From assembly GCF_000330505.1 (NCBI RefSeq), contig NW_004440383.1:219355-283354 (forward strand): DNA of 64,000 bases, in the 5' to 3' direction. The notes beneath the pieces are model-generated. The model saw nothing but the letters and a program-made list of their open reading frames with translations. It was not told the DNA's origin and did not search any database. The stretch's first letter is position 1; each line of letters begins with the position of its first letter. The stretch comes from Entamoeba invadens IP1. Taxonomy: Eukaryota > Evosea > Mastigamoebida > Endamoebidae. The translations under genes and the position numbers were made by a program. Of the stretch, positions 32,962 through 44,900 are shown piece after piece.

Positions 32962-33051
32962 AATTTTTATTTTATTTTTGGCTGTTTCTTTTTATCACTT
33001 TTCCACTAATTTGCTCCATTTTTCCATCTTCAAATTTACTTTCGTTCTGCA

Positions 33052-33666
33052 ATGAGTGATCACTCAAACGAAAATGACAACTCGTCCGAGAATGCGCCTC
33101 TCAGCCCCCAAGAAAACTCCATTGAAAAATCACCAAACAATTCAACCAAAAACTCAAAACCGATTCGTCCACCTCAAACGGAAATCAAAGAGAACGCTAA
33201 AACTCAAAAGAAAGAGAAGAAAGAGACAAAACGCAAGAAGATTCCCAAGTGGACAACTGATGAGGACAATCTTCTTCTCTCATCAATCAAAGAATTCGGT
33301 CTTGACAATTGGGCTGCCGTCGCTTCAAATTTGCCTTTTCGCGACCATTTTGATTGCAAAATGCGGTACTACAATCATCTCGACCCGACTATCGATAATA
33401 AACCTTTCACAATCGAGGAAGATGTCTTGGTCTTAAAGAAGATCGAAGTGTTGGGAAAGAAGTGGATCGAAATTAGCAAATGCCTTCCTGGAAAAACACC
33501 ACATGCAGTCCATTTGAGATACAAAAACCACCTTAAAAACTTGAAAGGAGACGATGACTCAAGCAGCTCAACAAGTGGGAGTGACGACGATGACCACAAA
33601 CCAGACGAGCCGATAAAGCAATTAGTCCCTGACGCTATTATACCGGAACCCGAAAATCGTCAGTAA
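33052..33666 (+). CDS. Myb-like DNA-binding protein with two repeats
   Basis: 204 aa. The N-terminal third is Asn/Ser/Lys-rich with a nuclear-localisation-like cluster (KETKRKKIPKW). Two Myb/SANT repeats span about residues 63-112 (WTTDEDNLLLSSIKEFGLDNW...) and 115-165 (FTIEEDVLVLKKIEVLGKKW...). In repeat 1 the aromatic spacing is W, W and Y; in repeat 2 the first and third tryptophans are replaced by F and Y-like residues. The tail is acidic and Ser-rich (DDSSSSTSGSDDDD). R2R3-type Myb proteins in Entamoeba act as transcription factors, some in stress and encystation programmes; the targets of this one are unknown. Confidence 0.88.
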   Translation: MSDHSNENDNSSENAPLSPQENSIEKSPNNSTKNSKPIRPPQTEIKENAKTQKKEKKETKRKKIPKWTTDEDNLLLSSIKEFGLDNWAAVASNLPFRDHFDCKMRYYNHLDPTIDNKPFTIEEDVLVLKKIEVLGKKWIEISKCLPGKTPHAVHLRYKNHLKNLKGDDDSSSSTSGSDDDDHKPDEPIKQLVPDAIIPEPENRQ

Positions 33667-34036
33667 TTTGAACTGTAAATTTCTAATTTTGAGTTCGCGG
33701 TTTATCACTTTTTACTATAATGAGACGGATTTTTTGAGAAAAAAAGTTTAGTTTTTTTTTTATATAATTGCCATTTTTTAAGAGTGTCCTTTAGTTTTAG
33801 TTTTAAAAAACAAAAATAAACGGGAATCGTGGAGATTAAGTGAAAGAAAAAATGTGAGAAACAAAACCACTTAGAAAATAATAATTAATTAACGAAAAAC
33901 TATACTCAATACAATCAAAAACCTCAACGAAAATAGGTGAAAGGAACTTGAAAATGATCTTCAAAATAGAAAAACGTCAAAATATTTGAAACTTCAAACT
34001 GTGGGAAAAGTGGAGAACTTGAAAAAGCAGAAAGTG
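33667..34036. other. Spacer with the Rpt5 promoter
   Basis: AT-rich. It contains GAACT at 34015-34019, 18 nt before the Rpt5 ATG. A nearer-upstream ATG around 33954 is out of frame with Rpt5. Confidence 0.5.
34015..34019 (+). promoter_or_regulatory. GAAC element deciding the Rpt5 start
   Basis: GAACTTGAAAA sits between the non-ATG beginning of the open frame (33986) and ATG 34037, so the transcript most likely starts downstream of 34015 and translation at 34037. Confidence 0.5.
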
Positions 34037-35302
34037 ATGGACAGCTTCACCGAGGAGGAGCTGGTATTATTGAATGATAAGGACGTATTGAGTCAAAGCA
34101 CGGAGCAGATCAAACAGAAAGTGAAGCAAATGGAACGACAAGAGGGTGTTATTAAGCACGAGCATGAACGTATCCGCCAAGAGTTGGCAGTGATCAATAA
34201 ACAGAACAAAGAGTCCCGAGAGAAGATCGAGATGTTTGCGAAACTTCCGTTTTTGATATCGAACGTCGTGGAGATCTTAGATATGCCCCCTGAAGAGACG
34301 GATGATGGGTCTGGGTTGGATAACAAAGCTGTAAGTACTAAAGGTGTTGTGATATACACATCGATGAGATCAAATATCTTCATTCCGGTCTCTGGATTAG
34401 TCGATGTTAAAGATATCAAACCGGGAGATTTGGTTGGGGTGAATAAAGATACGTATTTGATACTTGAAAAACTCCCCGAACAATACGACGGGAGAGTCAA
34501 GTCGATGGAAGTCATCGAACGACCGACAGAGACGTACGCGGATGTGGGTGGATTGGACAAACAAATGAATGAAATGATTGAGGCAATTGTCCTCCCGATG
34601 ACACAGAAAGAGAAATTTGAAAAACTCGGAATTCAAACGCCAAAGGGCGTGTTACTCTTCGGACCACCAGGAACGGGTAAAACGTTGATGGCACGTGCGT
34701 GCGCCGCTCAGACTAAATCAACCTTTTTGAAGTTGGCGGCGCCGCAATTGGTGTCGAGCTCGATTGGTGATGGCTCAAGAATTATTCGAGACATGTTCGC
34801 ACTTGCAAAGTCGAAAGCGCCGGCGATCATCTTCATAGATGAAATCGACGCGATTGGAACCAAAAGAAATGACTCGGAACACTCGGGAGATAGAGAAATT
34901 CAGAGAACAATGCTTGAGCTGTTGAATCAGCTTGATGGATTTTGTAAGACTGACGATGTCAGAGTTATTGGCGCAACAAATAGAATCGATGTGTTAGATC
35001 CAGCGTTGCTGAGAAGTGGGAGGTTTGACAGAAAAATTGAGTTTCCAACTCCGAACGAAGAGGCCCGTGTTAACATCTTACAAATCCACGCGAAGAAATT
35101 GAAGTGCTCTGACGACGTCAACTACGAAGAACTCGCGAGGTCAACTCAAGATTTTAATGGGGCGCAGTTGAAGGCTGTGTGTGTTGAAGCGGGTATGTTT
35201 GCACTGAGGAGAGAAGCACTCGAAATCCGACATGAAGACTTCCAACAAGGAATTCTCGAGGTGCAGAGCAAGAAGAAAAAAAGCTTGTCGTATTTTGCTT
35301 AA
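34037..35302 (+). CDS. RPT5: 26S proteasome regulatory ATPase Rpt5
   Basis: 421 aa from ATG 34037 ([14 protein letters not shown]). Order: N-terminal coiled coil (about 20-75), an OB-like domain (about 80-150), and an AAA+ domain with Walker A GPPGTGKT, Walker [12 protein letters not shown], sensor and arginine fingers in [14 protein letters not shown]. The [21 protein letters not shown] and LNQLDGF segments match Rpt5/PSMC3 best among the six paralogues. The C-terminus is SLSYFA, a variant of the hydrophobic-Tyr-X tail that docks in the 20S alpha ring and opens its gate; here Phe follows Tyr before the last residue, as in the YYA-like tails of Rpt5. It unfolds and translocates ubiquitinated substrates in the proteasome base. 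Confidence 0.93.
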   Translation: MDSFTEEELVLLNDKDVLSQSTEQIKQKVKQMERQEGVIKHEHERIRQELAVINKQNKESREKIEMFAKLPFLISNVVEILDMPPEETDDGSGLDNKAVSTKGVVIYTSMRSNIFIPVSGLVDVKDIKPGDLVGVNKDTYLILEKLPEQYDGRVKSMEVIERPTETYADVGGLDKQMNEMIEAIVLPMTQKEKFEKLGIQTPKGVLLFGPPGTGKTLMARACAAQTKSTFLKLAAPQLVSSSIGDGSRIIRDMFALAKSKAPAIIFIDEIDAIGTKRNDSEHSGDREIQRTMLELLNQLDGFCKTDDVRVIGATNRIDVLDPALLRSGRFDRKIEFPTPNEEARVNILQIHAKKLKCSDDVNYEELARSTQDFNGAQLKAVCVEAGMFALRREALEIRHEDFQQGILEVQSKKKKSLSYFA

Positions 35303-35400
35303 GTCTTTTTTGGTTGTCCTTGGGTTTTGTGTAGTATATTTTCTAGTTAATTTTTACTATATTTTTCTTATATAAAAATAGTAATTTGAGTTAATACAAG

Positions 35401-35405
35401 GAACT
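35401..35405 (+). promoter_or_regulatory. GAAC element of the 35415 gene
   Basis: GAACTCTAAAAAGA directly before ATG 35415, nine bases from the end of the motif. Confidence 0.45.
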
Positions 35406-35414
35406 CTAAAAAGA

Positions 35415-36020
35415 ATGGAGAAAGGACAAGTCGAAGAGTGGTACACAACAGTATTCAATATGCAACGAAAGAAGCTGAAAATTAACGGACATTGTATTGA
35501 GTACGAGCAAAAGTTAAACCAGATACCACAGTATAGAGGTGGTATTTTGGAGTTCTTAGATTTGAACGCAAAGACAGTTGATGGGTGTTGTGAATTGGTT
35601 GGTGATGACAAACGAGAAGAGGCGTTGCTGTGTTACATCGACTTTTTGCGGTATTGGTTCTTCTTAAGAGAGGACCAGAAATGGTTCCACCCAACAACAA
35701 AAATCTTACCAAACCAGTCCCCTGTCAAAGAACTTGCGAAGATCATGGGGTACTTGTTGTGCTGTGGTGCCGATTTGCGAGACGTTTTGAAGTACTTTGG
35801 GATGTTTGACGATTGTGGAGAAGTTCTTGGAGAACTTTTCATTATTGCTGGAGAGAGTATTGTCACCGCCTTCAAAAAGGATGAAGACAAGAGTTGGAGG
35901 GAATTTGTATTGATCGGAGCGAAGTGGGTTCTTGTTTGCAAGCCGAACGATGCGATGATGAATCTCGAATACGTCCAGACCATTTTCAGGTTGTATAACA
36001 TCGAGGGTCTCCTCGCTTAA
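35415..36020 (+). CDS. Hypothetical helical protein, 201 aa
   Basis: An intact intronless frame with a GAACT element immediately upstream. It is predicted mostly helical, soluble, with several cysteines (VDGCCELVGDD, GYLLCCGADL) and aromatic helices (YIDFLRYWFFLREDQKWF). It has no signal peptide, membrane span or motif I recognise. It ends convergent with the minus-strand Cys-rich protein gene 47 nt away. Confidence 0.65.
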   Translation: MEKGQVEEWYTTVFNMQRKKLKINGHCIEYEQKLNQIPQYRGGILEFLDLNAKTVDGCCELVGDDKREEALLCYIDFLRYWFFLREDQKWFHPTTKILPNQSPVKELAKIMGYLLCCGADLRDVLKYFGMFDDCGEVLGELFIIAGESIVTAFKKDEDKSWREFVLIGAKWVLVCKPNDAMMNLEYVQTIFRLYNIEGLLA

Positions 36021-36067
36021 CATTTTCATCACTTCTTTGTTCAGTTATGTTCGTGGTAATATCATAA

Positions 36068-36814
36068 TTATAACAAAAGAATGAATAACAAAAACAAATG
36101 GAGCGTAACAATGTCTGTCGCGCACAGCATCGAGCAGTCCAGTTTCGAACTGATCCCAGAAAGTTCCGCACAGTCGTTGTAATTGTTGCAATCGGTGAAA
36201 CACGACGTCCCATCTTCCTTTGAAAAGAACGCGTTTGTTGTGCACTCGGTGTACACCAATGAACATGCAGCGAGGTATGACATGAACGGGCAAAACGGCG
36301 ATTTTAATGCCAGCTCTTGTTGGAGTTCTCTCGCCAAAGCGTCGTTCAAAGCAAAGTTGTACCTATCACTTTCGTGGATCTGTGTTTTGGGTGTTGGGCA
36401 GTACCCAAACGTTTTTGACGATCTGTCAAGCCACACGCATTTGTCTGAAGGTGTGCACCTCGCAAAGGATTCTGTCAGTTGTACACAATCGGTGAGACAT
36501 GAAAAGTATTGCTGAATTCCGTTTCTGTGACACACCGTCACACCACTTTGAAAGTCCTCTCCCACCTTTTTGATTTCACAAAAACTCCCTGGATACCCAT
36601 AAAAACATGAGCTCGACCCGGTGCAACTTGTTTTTGTTCTTGTCGTTTCGTTGCACCCCAACGTGCACAGCGTCGCCGTGAGCACATCCCCGTCCGCGCA
36701 ATTCGTCAATATATTTCCGTCGCAGTAATATCCATTTTCCTCTTTACCATCGCAAATAGAAGCTGCTGTAATGACAGCTAACGTGACAATATCAACCAAC
36801 AATCTGATTGTCAT
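36068..36814 (-). CDS. Cys-rich secreted protein with hydrophobic C-terminus, possible GPI anchor
   Basis: 248 aa. A signal peptide of about 20 residues ends near ASICDG. The mature part has more than 20 cysteines in irregular spacing, and the segment FCPFMSYLAACSLVYTEC resembles the core of frizzled-like Cys-rich domains, though too weakly to assign. The protein ends in an uninterrupted hydrophobic stretch (VTLHLFLLFILLL) with no basic tail, preceded by small residues, which is how GPI-anchoring signals look. It is likely a surface or cyst-wall-associated protein, by inference. No intron. Confidence 0.7.
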   Translation of the reverse strand: MTIRLLVDIVTLAVITAASICDGKEENGYYCDGNILTNCADGDVLTATLCTLGCNETTRTKTSCTGSSSCFYGYPGSFCEIKKVGEDFQSGVTVCHRNGIQQYFSCLTDCVQLTESFARCTPSDKCVWLDRSSKTFGYCPTPKTQIHESDRYNFALNDALARELQQELALKSPFCPFMSYLAACSLVYTECTTNAFFSKEDGTSCFTDCNNYNDCAELSGISSKLDCSMLCATDIVTLHLFLLFILLL

Positions 36815-37068
36815 TACCTTTTAATCCTTTCTCTATAACCTCTCCTTTTCGATGCTTTTGTTCCATTCCATCCAATCCTCTCACTCATTTTTGAAGATGA
36901 AAATACCATCTTATTTTTTTAAAATACTATCATCATAGAATCAGTTATTTATTAATTGATACTATGAAATATGAAATACCATATATCTTTATACCTTTAT
37001 ATATATAAAATATATTAATAATAAAAATCTCAAAACCACAATCACACTGAAAAAAGTTGTTGTAAAAT

Positions 37069-40000
37069 TCAAAGTTTGAAAGTGAAGACTTTTTTCTTGA
37101 GTCTTCCAAATTCTGCTCCCCACGCAATAGCGACGTCTGTCAAATCGAGGACTGATTTACTTGCATTTTGTCTGAGTATAGTATAGTTTTCGTGGTCTTT
37201 AAAGACTTTAATAGATCTTTGGATAGCGTAGATCAAGTCTCCGATTGCGAATCCTTGGAAGACAAAACCGTTCCCTGTTTTCTTGATGGGGTCATACTCA
37301 AACACGGTATCTTTCAGTCCACCCGTTTGGAACGCAATGACTGGTGTTCCACCCAAGAAGCTTTCTTGTTGGACCAACCCACTTGGTTCAAACATACTTG
37401 GCATACATGTGAAGTCGCATCCCATATTCATCAGTGGGCCATCTGTGAAGAATTTCGACGGTTCTGCCCAGAAGCATTGTGGGAATGTCCCGCACATTTC
37501 TCTCATCTTCGACGCACACGCAACGGCATATGGATCATCCGACGGTGCCATCCCTCCAATGATGAATTGGCACTTCCCTTCCGTCTCCTTGACAATCGTC
37601 CAAATCGCATCCAACAACAAGAAGACTCCCTTTTGCTCGCAGATTCTTCCGACAAATCCAAACAATGGAATCGAATCGTCAACGCGATTGAAGTACTTCT
37701 GTTGTAATTGTCTCTTACATTCATAGTGATCCAGATTCGGTGAGATCTTCTTCAACACTTCCGTTCGATGGACTACGGAAATGCCATTACTGCACGCAAA
37801 TGGTTTCGGGAACATATTGAGGAAGTACATCAACGGTGACCCGTGCAGCGCATCGATCATATAACTCTTACTCACTGTCCCCCAATTATCTGAACACTTC
37901 AGCGCACACATCGACATGTTAATACTTCTTGGGCCGGGGTTATTCACCAACTCCCCCGGAAGTTCGTGGACATATGACAGATCTCTGTCCGGGTACAAGT
38001 CTCCGATATATCCTTTCTCCAAGTTGTGGACGATATGGAAGAAAGTCGTATTCTTATAGTAATCTCCAAATTGGTGTTTACCATAGGCAGGTACCATCCC
38101 AGTCAACCAATCATTCGTTATGATCAATTCAGGGTGGATGTTGTTGTCGCACAACAGTTGCAACGTCGCTTTCCCTAACAACACGGCCGATCGTAAATGG
38201 TCTTCAGCACTGAATGGTGGATATGCCATTGGGAAGTAGTTGTAGTTGTGTAAGAAGTACATGTCGACGTTATTCTCACGTGTAAAGTGCACCCCACAAC
38301 TCACCGGCTCATGCGCTATTTTGATCGTCACCGTCCCCGTTTGTTTCACACCTTCATTCTTCAAGTACCCGGTTTGTCCTTTCTTGTTGGTGTTATAGTA
38401 CGGCGAGATCACTATCACTTCTGACCCTAACTCCGCAAGCGTTTTCGTCAATTCGTTGATCAACACCCCAATCCCTCCAATCGTCGAGAATCGTCCAAGT
38501 TCCGGAGTGACAAAAACAATAGGTCCCATCTTATTCTTCTGTAAAACAAGTCGACAGATGTCGGCAGAACTTCCACTGTCACTTGCAACACCTCGAATGG
38601 CGTCATACCCGATCACTGGCGTGTGTCTGTCTCTCAGACCACTGATGTTATTGATTTGGAAGAAGATCTCATGAATGAACGCAGCGACTTTCTCTGGCGC
38701 ACAGAACACTCCTGTGGCACTGAGTGCCCTCTGCAAGTTGTGAATGTACTTCGACAACCCACCCTCGTTCTTCTCATTGAAGTACTTCAGCAAGTCTTCA
38801 AACACTGAATTTCCTTTTGGATTCATTCCACTCTCGACAAGTGAAATGACACGCTTCACCGCGCTTTGTTGGTGCTCTTGATCAATTCTCAAGCAATTAT
38901 GTGGAGCGTATTCTGTGAACTTGATGCACGCTATATCAAATGGCTTCAACTTGATGGGAATCTGTTCTTCTAACAACTCCTTGAAACTCATCAACTCTCT
39001 GTGGTGTGTGACAACATCAATCACTTCCATTACATCATCGTCTTTGGGTTCATGTTTCAATTTCATGTTTTTCAAGTCAAAGTGGACTGTCGTTGCGTAG
39101 TCCGCTGTGTTAATAGCAACAAGGGCGGCAGTTGACGAGTGCGAATGCTCACGCATCAACCCAATGACTTGGTCTTGGTTCTCTCCGGCGTCATTCACAC
39201 AGGTGAGCACCCTGATCTTACCAAAGATCATCAAGTGTTGCTCTCTTTCTCGAATAAGTGCTCTCTTCTTGTTCAACTGTGCGTATTTCTCGTTATACGT
39301 GTTATTCGAATTCAAACAGGGGATAACGGGCAGCGCTGCCATGAAATGTTGCATAGCAGGATGAATAGTAAACGGCTGATGTGCAAATGTGGTCCCTTGT
39401 GGGTACTTCTCTGGGTAGAACGGCTCTTTAAGTTCTTTCAGTGCTTTGATTTGACCAGACAAGCTTCCCAGTTGGAAGACTCTCTCAAACTTCGGCGACC
39501 ACATCGCTTTCATCGTTTCAATATAGGGCAAGACACCAGAGCGGATATCGGACATCACTTCTTCGTCAAACGCGTCAACAAAGAAAACAAAGTCCGGGTT
39601 CGTCTTCCAGACGTCTCTCGTCAACTTTCTCAAGAATGGATTGGGATACCCTTGTGACAGCTTTTCGTTATCGTAAATGCACTGTGGATCAACAACACAT
39701 CCCGTCATGTTTTTCGACTTCTCCGTATCCATCACAACAATCGGAAGTAATGACTCCGCACGCGATGTAATACGAACAGCGTCGACCCGACTCTCTCTTT
39801 GTAATGTTTTGATATCTTCAACTGCCTTATCCCAACACGTCACACTTCTGAAGTTTAAGTACGCCCAATCACTCGTCCCCGCAATATGTCCGTCTGCATC
39901 ACAAAAGAGTGCACGGTACGGTGAAGACTCTGGGACCGAAGACGAGACTTGTAATGGAAAATCAACCATCATCCCGACATTTCTGGTCTCAAATCCTCTG

Positions 40001-41202
40001 ACCTTCTCAAACAAATCATGTGCAAATTTATTGTCTTCCAAAGTTCTTGTCTTGACTGTGTTTAACAAGACTAAATGCACCATATTGATTCCCGCTTCTT
40101 CAACAACTTCGCTCGTCAACAACTCTGGTTTATCTCCACCATCCGAAACGCCGTACAAGGAAATGTTCTTCGCCTTCTCTGGGAGGACAAGTAACCGGAC
40201 CTGAACAAACCCACCAGAGCACTTGCACGGCACAAACTTATTATTCTCTATTGTGCCAACAACCACATCATACTCTCCAGGCTTTTGTGTAGTTCCGATG
40301 TTCATATTAAGTGGTGTATAGTAGCTTGTTCTTTGGAGTGGTGAATTGACATCAAGTATTTTAGCTTGTGGCATAGTGACTTCCGCAATGAGGTTCTTTC
40401 CTTCACTGATAATTGTACTATATATTGGGTGTTTATATGTGTTTGTGAGTGTAAGCACATCCCCAACTTGTAACACTTTTTCCACAAAGACGGGCGCAGT
40501 GGTCTCGTACAAACTTCCATCATACAAACAATTTAAGAGGACAAGTGCTCTTTCTCGAATCAAGTCAATGGGATATCCCAAAAGTGCAATGAGCATCTCC
40601 TCGATGGGAGCGAAGTAGTTTTCCACAAAGACTTCGTTAGTAAATGAGTCCACAATAAACTTTTCAATTTCTTCAAAGAGTGTGAGTGGGAAGTCCTTGT
40701 TGATCAATTCGTCAAAGACGGTTTTGTACTTCTTAAGTTGGACAAAAAGGTCTTCAGCCTTCTTCTTCTTCTCTGTTGTGTTTTTCAAAGTATTTTCATA
40801 AAGAGTGGTAGCCTCATTCATTGTCTTGGAATCACCCGGGAACAGCAACAATTTCAGTTGTGATAAAGCAAGTGCGTAGAACATCAAATCATTCTTTCCA
40901 CTTCCTTGAACTAATGAATTTAAATGTTCTTGGTGAATGGTGATCACTGCACCCTCGGTCATATTAAACTTCTCTGAATTGCTCACAATGACTTGTGGAG
41001 TATTGTCTTTGCCTTCAATCAGCGTGGATTTGAGAGACAAATAAGTCAATATTTTTGTGCATTGATCACCACCAGCAATGAGTGCTTTGTGAATGGCAAC
41101 CTCCTCGACACCCTTTTCAGTTGATGTCGAGTGAAGTGCAACAAAGACGTCCTCCTGGATCTCTTCCAAGTATTTCAAGTCGATTTTGTACGTTTGTGTC
41201 AT
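37069..41202 (-). CDS. Glycogen synthase, GT5 type, with long N-terminal extension
   Basis: 1377 aa from ATG 41202; the frame extends 7 codons further from a TTG, which is not used here. The C-terminal half (about 890-1370) is a GT-B glycosyltransferase of the GT5 starch/glycogen synthase family: PELGRFSTIGGIGVL is the ADP/UDP-glucose-binding loop (KxGGL variant), GFVGRICEQKG starts the second Rossmann domain, and FEPSGLVQQE is the E-x7-E donor motif. The N-terminal part (about 1-880) includes carbohydrate-binding-like strands and a degenerate amylase-like barrel (DAVRITSRAESLLPIVVMD). It elongates alpha-1,4-glucan chains for the large glycogen store of these amoebae; whether it prefers UDP- or ADP-glucose cannot be read from sequence. 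Confidence 0.88.
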   Translation of the reverse strand: MTQTYKIDLKYLEEIQEDVFVALHSTSTEKGVEEVAIHKALIAGGDQCTKILTYLSLKSTLIEGKDNTPQVIVSNSEKFNMTEGAVITIHQEHLNSLVQGSGKNDLMFYALALSQLKLLLFPGDSKTMNEATTLYENTLKNTTEKKKKAEDLFVQLKKYKTVFDELINKDFPLTLFEEIEKFIVDSFTNEVFVENYFAPIEEMLIALLGYPIDLIRERALVLLNCLYDGSLYETTAPVFVEKVLQVGDVLTLTNTYKHPIYSTIISEGKNLIAEVTMPQAKILDVNSPLQRTSYYTPLNMNIGTTQKPGEYDVVVGTIENNKFVPCKCSGGFVQVRLLVLPEKAKNISLYGVSDGGDKPELLTSEVVEEAGINMVHLVLLNTVKTRTLEDNKFAHDLFEKVRGFETRNVGMMVDFPLQVSSSVPESSPYRALFCDADGHIAGTSDWAYLNFRSVTCWDKAVEDIKTLQRESRVDAVRITSRAESLLPIVVMDTEKSKNMTGCVVDPQCIYDNEKLSQGYPNPFLRKLTRDVWKTNPDFVFFVDAFDEEVMSDIRSGVLPYIETMKAMWSPKFERVFQLGSLSGQIKALKELKEPFYPEKYPQGTTFAHQPFTIHPAMQHFMAALPVIPCLNSNNTYNEKYAQLNKKRALIREREQHLMIFGKIRVLTCVNDAGENQDQVIGLMREHSHSSTAALVAINTADYATTVHFDLKNMKLKHEPKDDDVMEVIDVVTHHRELMSFKELLEEQIPIKLKPFDIACIKFTEYAPHNCLRIDQEHQQSAVKRVISLVESGMNPKGNSVFEDLLKYFNEKNEGGLSKYIHNLQRALSATGVFCAPEKVAAFIHEIFFQINNISGLRDRHTPVIGYDAIRGVASDSGSSADICRLVLQKNKMGPIVFVTPELGRFSTIGGIGVLINELTKTLAELGSEVIVISPYYNTNKKGQTGYLKNEGVKQTGTVTIKIAHEPVSCGVHFTRENNVDMYFLHNYNYFPMAYPPFSAEDHLRSAVLLGKATLQLLCDNNIHPELIITNDWLTGMVPAYGKHQFGDYYKNTTFFHIVHNLEKGYIGDLYPDRDLSYVHELPGELVNNPGPRSINMSMCALKCSDNWGTVSKSYMIDALHGSPLMYFLNMFPKPFACSNGISVVHRTEVLKKISPNLDHYECKRQLQQKYFNRVDDSIPLFGFVGRICEQKGVFLLLDAIWTIVKETEGKCQFIIGGMAPSDDPYAVACASKMREMCGTFPQCFWAEPSKFFTDGPLMNMGCDFTCMPSMFEPSGLVQQESFLGGTPVIAFQTGGLKDTVFEYDPIKKTGNGFVFQGFAIGDLIYAIQRSIKVFKDHENYTILRQNASKSVLDLTDVAIAWGAEFGRLKKKVFTFKL

Positions 41203-41914
41203 CTGTAGTTTCAAGTTAAACAACGACTTTTTATGAGGAATTTTTAAGTGAAGAACTTTATATTACAACAAGAGATCTTCGTAACAAATTCACCTTTTTG
41301 TTTGGTATGTACTTGCATCCTAATTCTTTTATAGTTATGGTACTATTACTATATTAAAAAAACCAAAAAAAACAAAGGCCGAATTTTTTTAATTCTCGAG
41401 TTTGAGGTAACGTATCATTGGAATGCAAATCTTGTTTCCCATTTATTATCAATATATAGTAATTATATTTTTGTAAACTATATTTAAATAGTTAATATTG
41501 ATTTTTGGGAAACAAAGTTTTGAATTCAATTATTTGAGACAATCAACAAAGATTCGATTACGAAAAATGTCAAATGAATTTCTTTACCAAAAAGTAACAA
41601 AAAAAATCATTTTTTTCGTTGAAAATATCTAAAAGAAATCATATGAATAAAAGTTCTTTTAATAACATTTTTAAAATGAAATTGAGAAAAATGTTTTTTG
41701 TTGAAAACAAACTTGTTTTCGAGAAAGACCGAAAAATGCGAAACAAAAAAAAAAGATGCGATAGATACGAACAATTGAAATGTGAATTGTTTATCATTGT
41801 TGTGTTGCTGTGACTTTTAATGCAACAAAGACACAATAGAAAGTATTATAACTCATGAAAGGTACTTAATAAAAAAGTCAAAAGTAATTATAAAGAATAA
41901 AATAATCACTCATG
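41203..41914. other. Intergenic spacer
   Basis: AT-rich. Overlapping short frames on both strands near 41619-41836 are Lys/Asn/Phe-rich and lack a promoter motif. No gene is called. Confidence 0.5.
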
Positions 41915-44900
41915 TTATAGGTCAACCATCTGTTGTTCATAAGGTCCTTGGTTGTTTTTCTTCTTACACGCACACCAATTCAATGGGTTGAACCATTTGA
42001 AATACTTGTTGTACTTCTTAAACATCTTGATCTTTGGCATTTTAGGGCACTTTGTGTTGAAACTGACGGGCCACCTTCTGTTCTCAACAGTCAATGACTT
42101 TGGAGGGAAGATGATTTGGTAGATGAATTTGGCGATGAACGGAATAGACGTCAACACCACTATCACAAACAACTTCCACCAAAACTGCCACGAAAAGACA
42201 AAATGCAGATCTACACGGTCAATACATGTGAAGAGTTTGACGTGGAAAATAAATAAAAAAACAAACCAAAGTACGACTTGAGGAAGAAAAACGAGAGGAA
42301 GTAGATCGTAACTGAGAATAACTCAGACGATAATATTAACCAATTCCACCTCTTTATAGAAAACCCGACGTTGATGAGTTCAATCAAAATCAGCGCAGTG
42401 AACGAGATCGATACAATATCAAGAAAAGTCTCTTTGAAGAGGAACATACACAAAAACATGATGACAACAGCTTGTAAGATACTGACAGACACCCACGTTA
42501 ACATACTTGTCATCGACAATCGTTGTTTTGTTTGCAGCTGATAATACAATTCGGGAAATTCCATCACCTTTTGCTCGTTCACTCGCTCGTCCAATACAAT
42601 GGCAAGGACTGGGAACATTGTATAATATGTGGCATATCCCATCAACAAAAACCCTTGGAATAATGCAACTGGAGCAAAGTTGAATATGGCACTGAAAATT
42701 GCTTGCATGATAGAAATGATCATTCCTCTGTGCATGATGAACAACGCAAGGTCCGATGATCTGATGTAACTGTTACGTCCGTGCCACAAGAGTATCCGAG
42801 TCACATGGGAAAACTGTTTCATAGAAAAGTCCGCAGCCATTGAGGCTTGCTTTCCTTCTTTTCCTTCTATACCAAGTCCAACGTCCGCAGCCTGGATCAT
42901 ACTCACGTCGTTCCCTCCATCACCAATCGCACACGTTCTTATACCACTCTTCTTCACCAGGTTGACAACTTCAGCCTTTTGTGTTGGCATACATCGGCAA
43001 CATATCACGCTTTTCGCTTGTAATGCAAAGTGAATGAATCGCATTGGAAGCTCCTTTAAGACCAACGACAGAGTCGAGCCATCAACAATAAGACCCTCTT
43101 CATTGATATTACCACCGTATTTCTCCATTAACGCTTCAGCTTCCAAACTCGACGACGCAAAAAATTCTCGGACTTCCTGATCGACACTAACCAACCGAGT
43201 CGATTTCGCAATGCAAAGCGCAGTTTCAACCTTTGTGTTAAATCGAACCACATCTTTAAACATCGATAAAACAAACTTTATCTCCAGTAAGCATCCACGT
43301 GCGAATACCAGCTCTTTTGAGCATTTCTAATGACTGTTGGACATCGTCTTGAAGCTCATCTTCAACACCAGTTATACACAACATGTGGAGGTGTCCCTCG
43401 ATCTTCGAAACACTTTTTGCAACTGCCTCTTCTCTGCCAATCATCATTGAACTCGCGACATTATACTCCTTCTTAAACACTTCATACACATCACTTGGTA
43501 TGATCTTCTTCCCAAATACCAACGTTCGCAATCCATCTTTGGCTAAGTTGCCACATTCCTCGCCAAGCCACTCGATGTTATCAATCAATTGCGCCATTAT
43601 CGAGTCGGCGCCTTTCATATACAACACAATCCCTTCGTCGCTTTTGACTATAACACCCATCCGTTTGGTTGACGAGGAAAATGGGAACATGTTCAGAATC
43701 TCAAAGCGCTCCTCCCGACCTTCGACATCCAAAACCATTTTCGCAAATGTTTTCTCTTTTAAAATGACACCAACTTGCTCTGTGAATTTGACAAGTGCAA
43801 CTTCGTCGGGACTACTCGCTTGGTAATACCTCTCGCCAGAAGCAGTAACACAAGGAGTTACGTTGTGACACAACGCAAGTGCCTTGATGCACTCTGCCAT
43901 TTTCGAAGTCGAAGAGTTTTTCATGACACGTTGTGTGTTGTCTGTCTGTAAGTACTCTTTCAGCTCGTCTTTCATTTCCTCCGCACTGTCAACGGAATAC
44001 GATTGTGTGCCCAGCGAAAGCACTTTGAACGACATTTCATTCTTTGTCAGAGTACCTGTCTTGTCCGAGAGCAAGAACTGTACTTGACCAAGTTCCTCTG
44101 GAATTGACGAGTTTCTTACTTCCGCGCCTTCCATTTTGTCGTCGGTCGAAATAAAAAACGAGTAAATCAGTTTAGAGATATCGAGGTTGACTCGAATAGA
44201 AATTGGAATAATCGAAGAATACAACACCATGAATCTGACAACAGTAACAACAGTAAAGAACGAGAAAATGCCATGGAAAACATCAGGACACACCATCAGA
44301 AGAGAGAGTGCGAGCATAATACAGAAAAGAACTTTTGAAACACGGTTTAACGCCATGTCAACACGACCAACCTTCACGTTCCGTTGGTCGTTTCTGTTCA
44401 TCGAGCTTCTTGTCTCTTTTCCCGTGTAAATAACAATTCCAACAATCTCCTCACTCACCAAAATGGTGTTTGCCCATGCCGTGTTATCGATCGAAACTGG
44501 GATTGTGTCATATCCTTTTCTCACCCTTGCAATAAACGAATAAATTGCGTTGTGTGGTGCTTCGGTGTCCAAATCAAATTCGGATGTTTCCAACTCGGCT
44601 ATTGGCAGTCCTTGAAATTCTTTGATACACTTTCTAAACTTCCAATCGGTCTCACCGTCAAGCTGGTCCGTTTTAATAAAACACGTTCCTTCGTCGTCAG
44701 CAGATTGGAGTATCACCAAGTCTGCTGGAACTCTTTGGCCCTTTTTAAGTCGAAGAAGTTGACCGACTTTGATATCCTTTGACTTGACAGGTATGAATTG
44801 TCCTTGGCTCACCATTTCGAATTCTTCGTTATTCAATTTCTATTTGTAACCATCAAATGTTGTTAATGTTATTTTAACATTTCCGTTGCTAAAACACAAA

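Noticed and set aside
33056..33436. Second plus-strand frame inside the Myb gene
   Set aside because: Basic, R/K/T-rich shadow of the Myb frame, with no domain of its own.
41619..41836. Small frames on both strands in the spacer upstream of the P4-ATPase 3' end
   Set aside because: Lysine- and phenylalanine-rich, mutually overlapping, no GAACT nearby.
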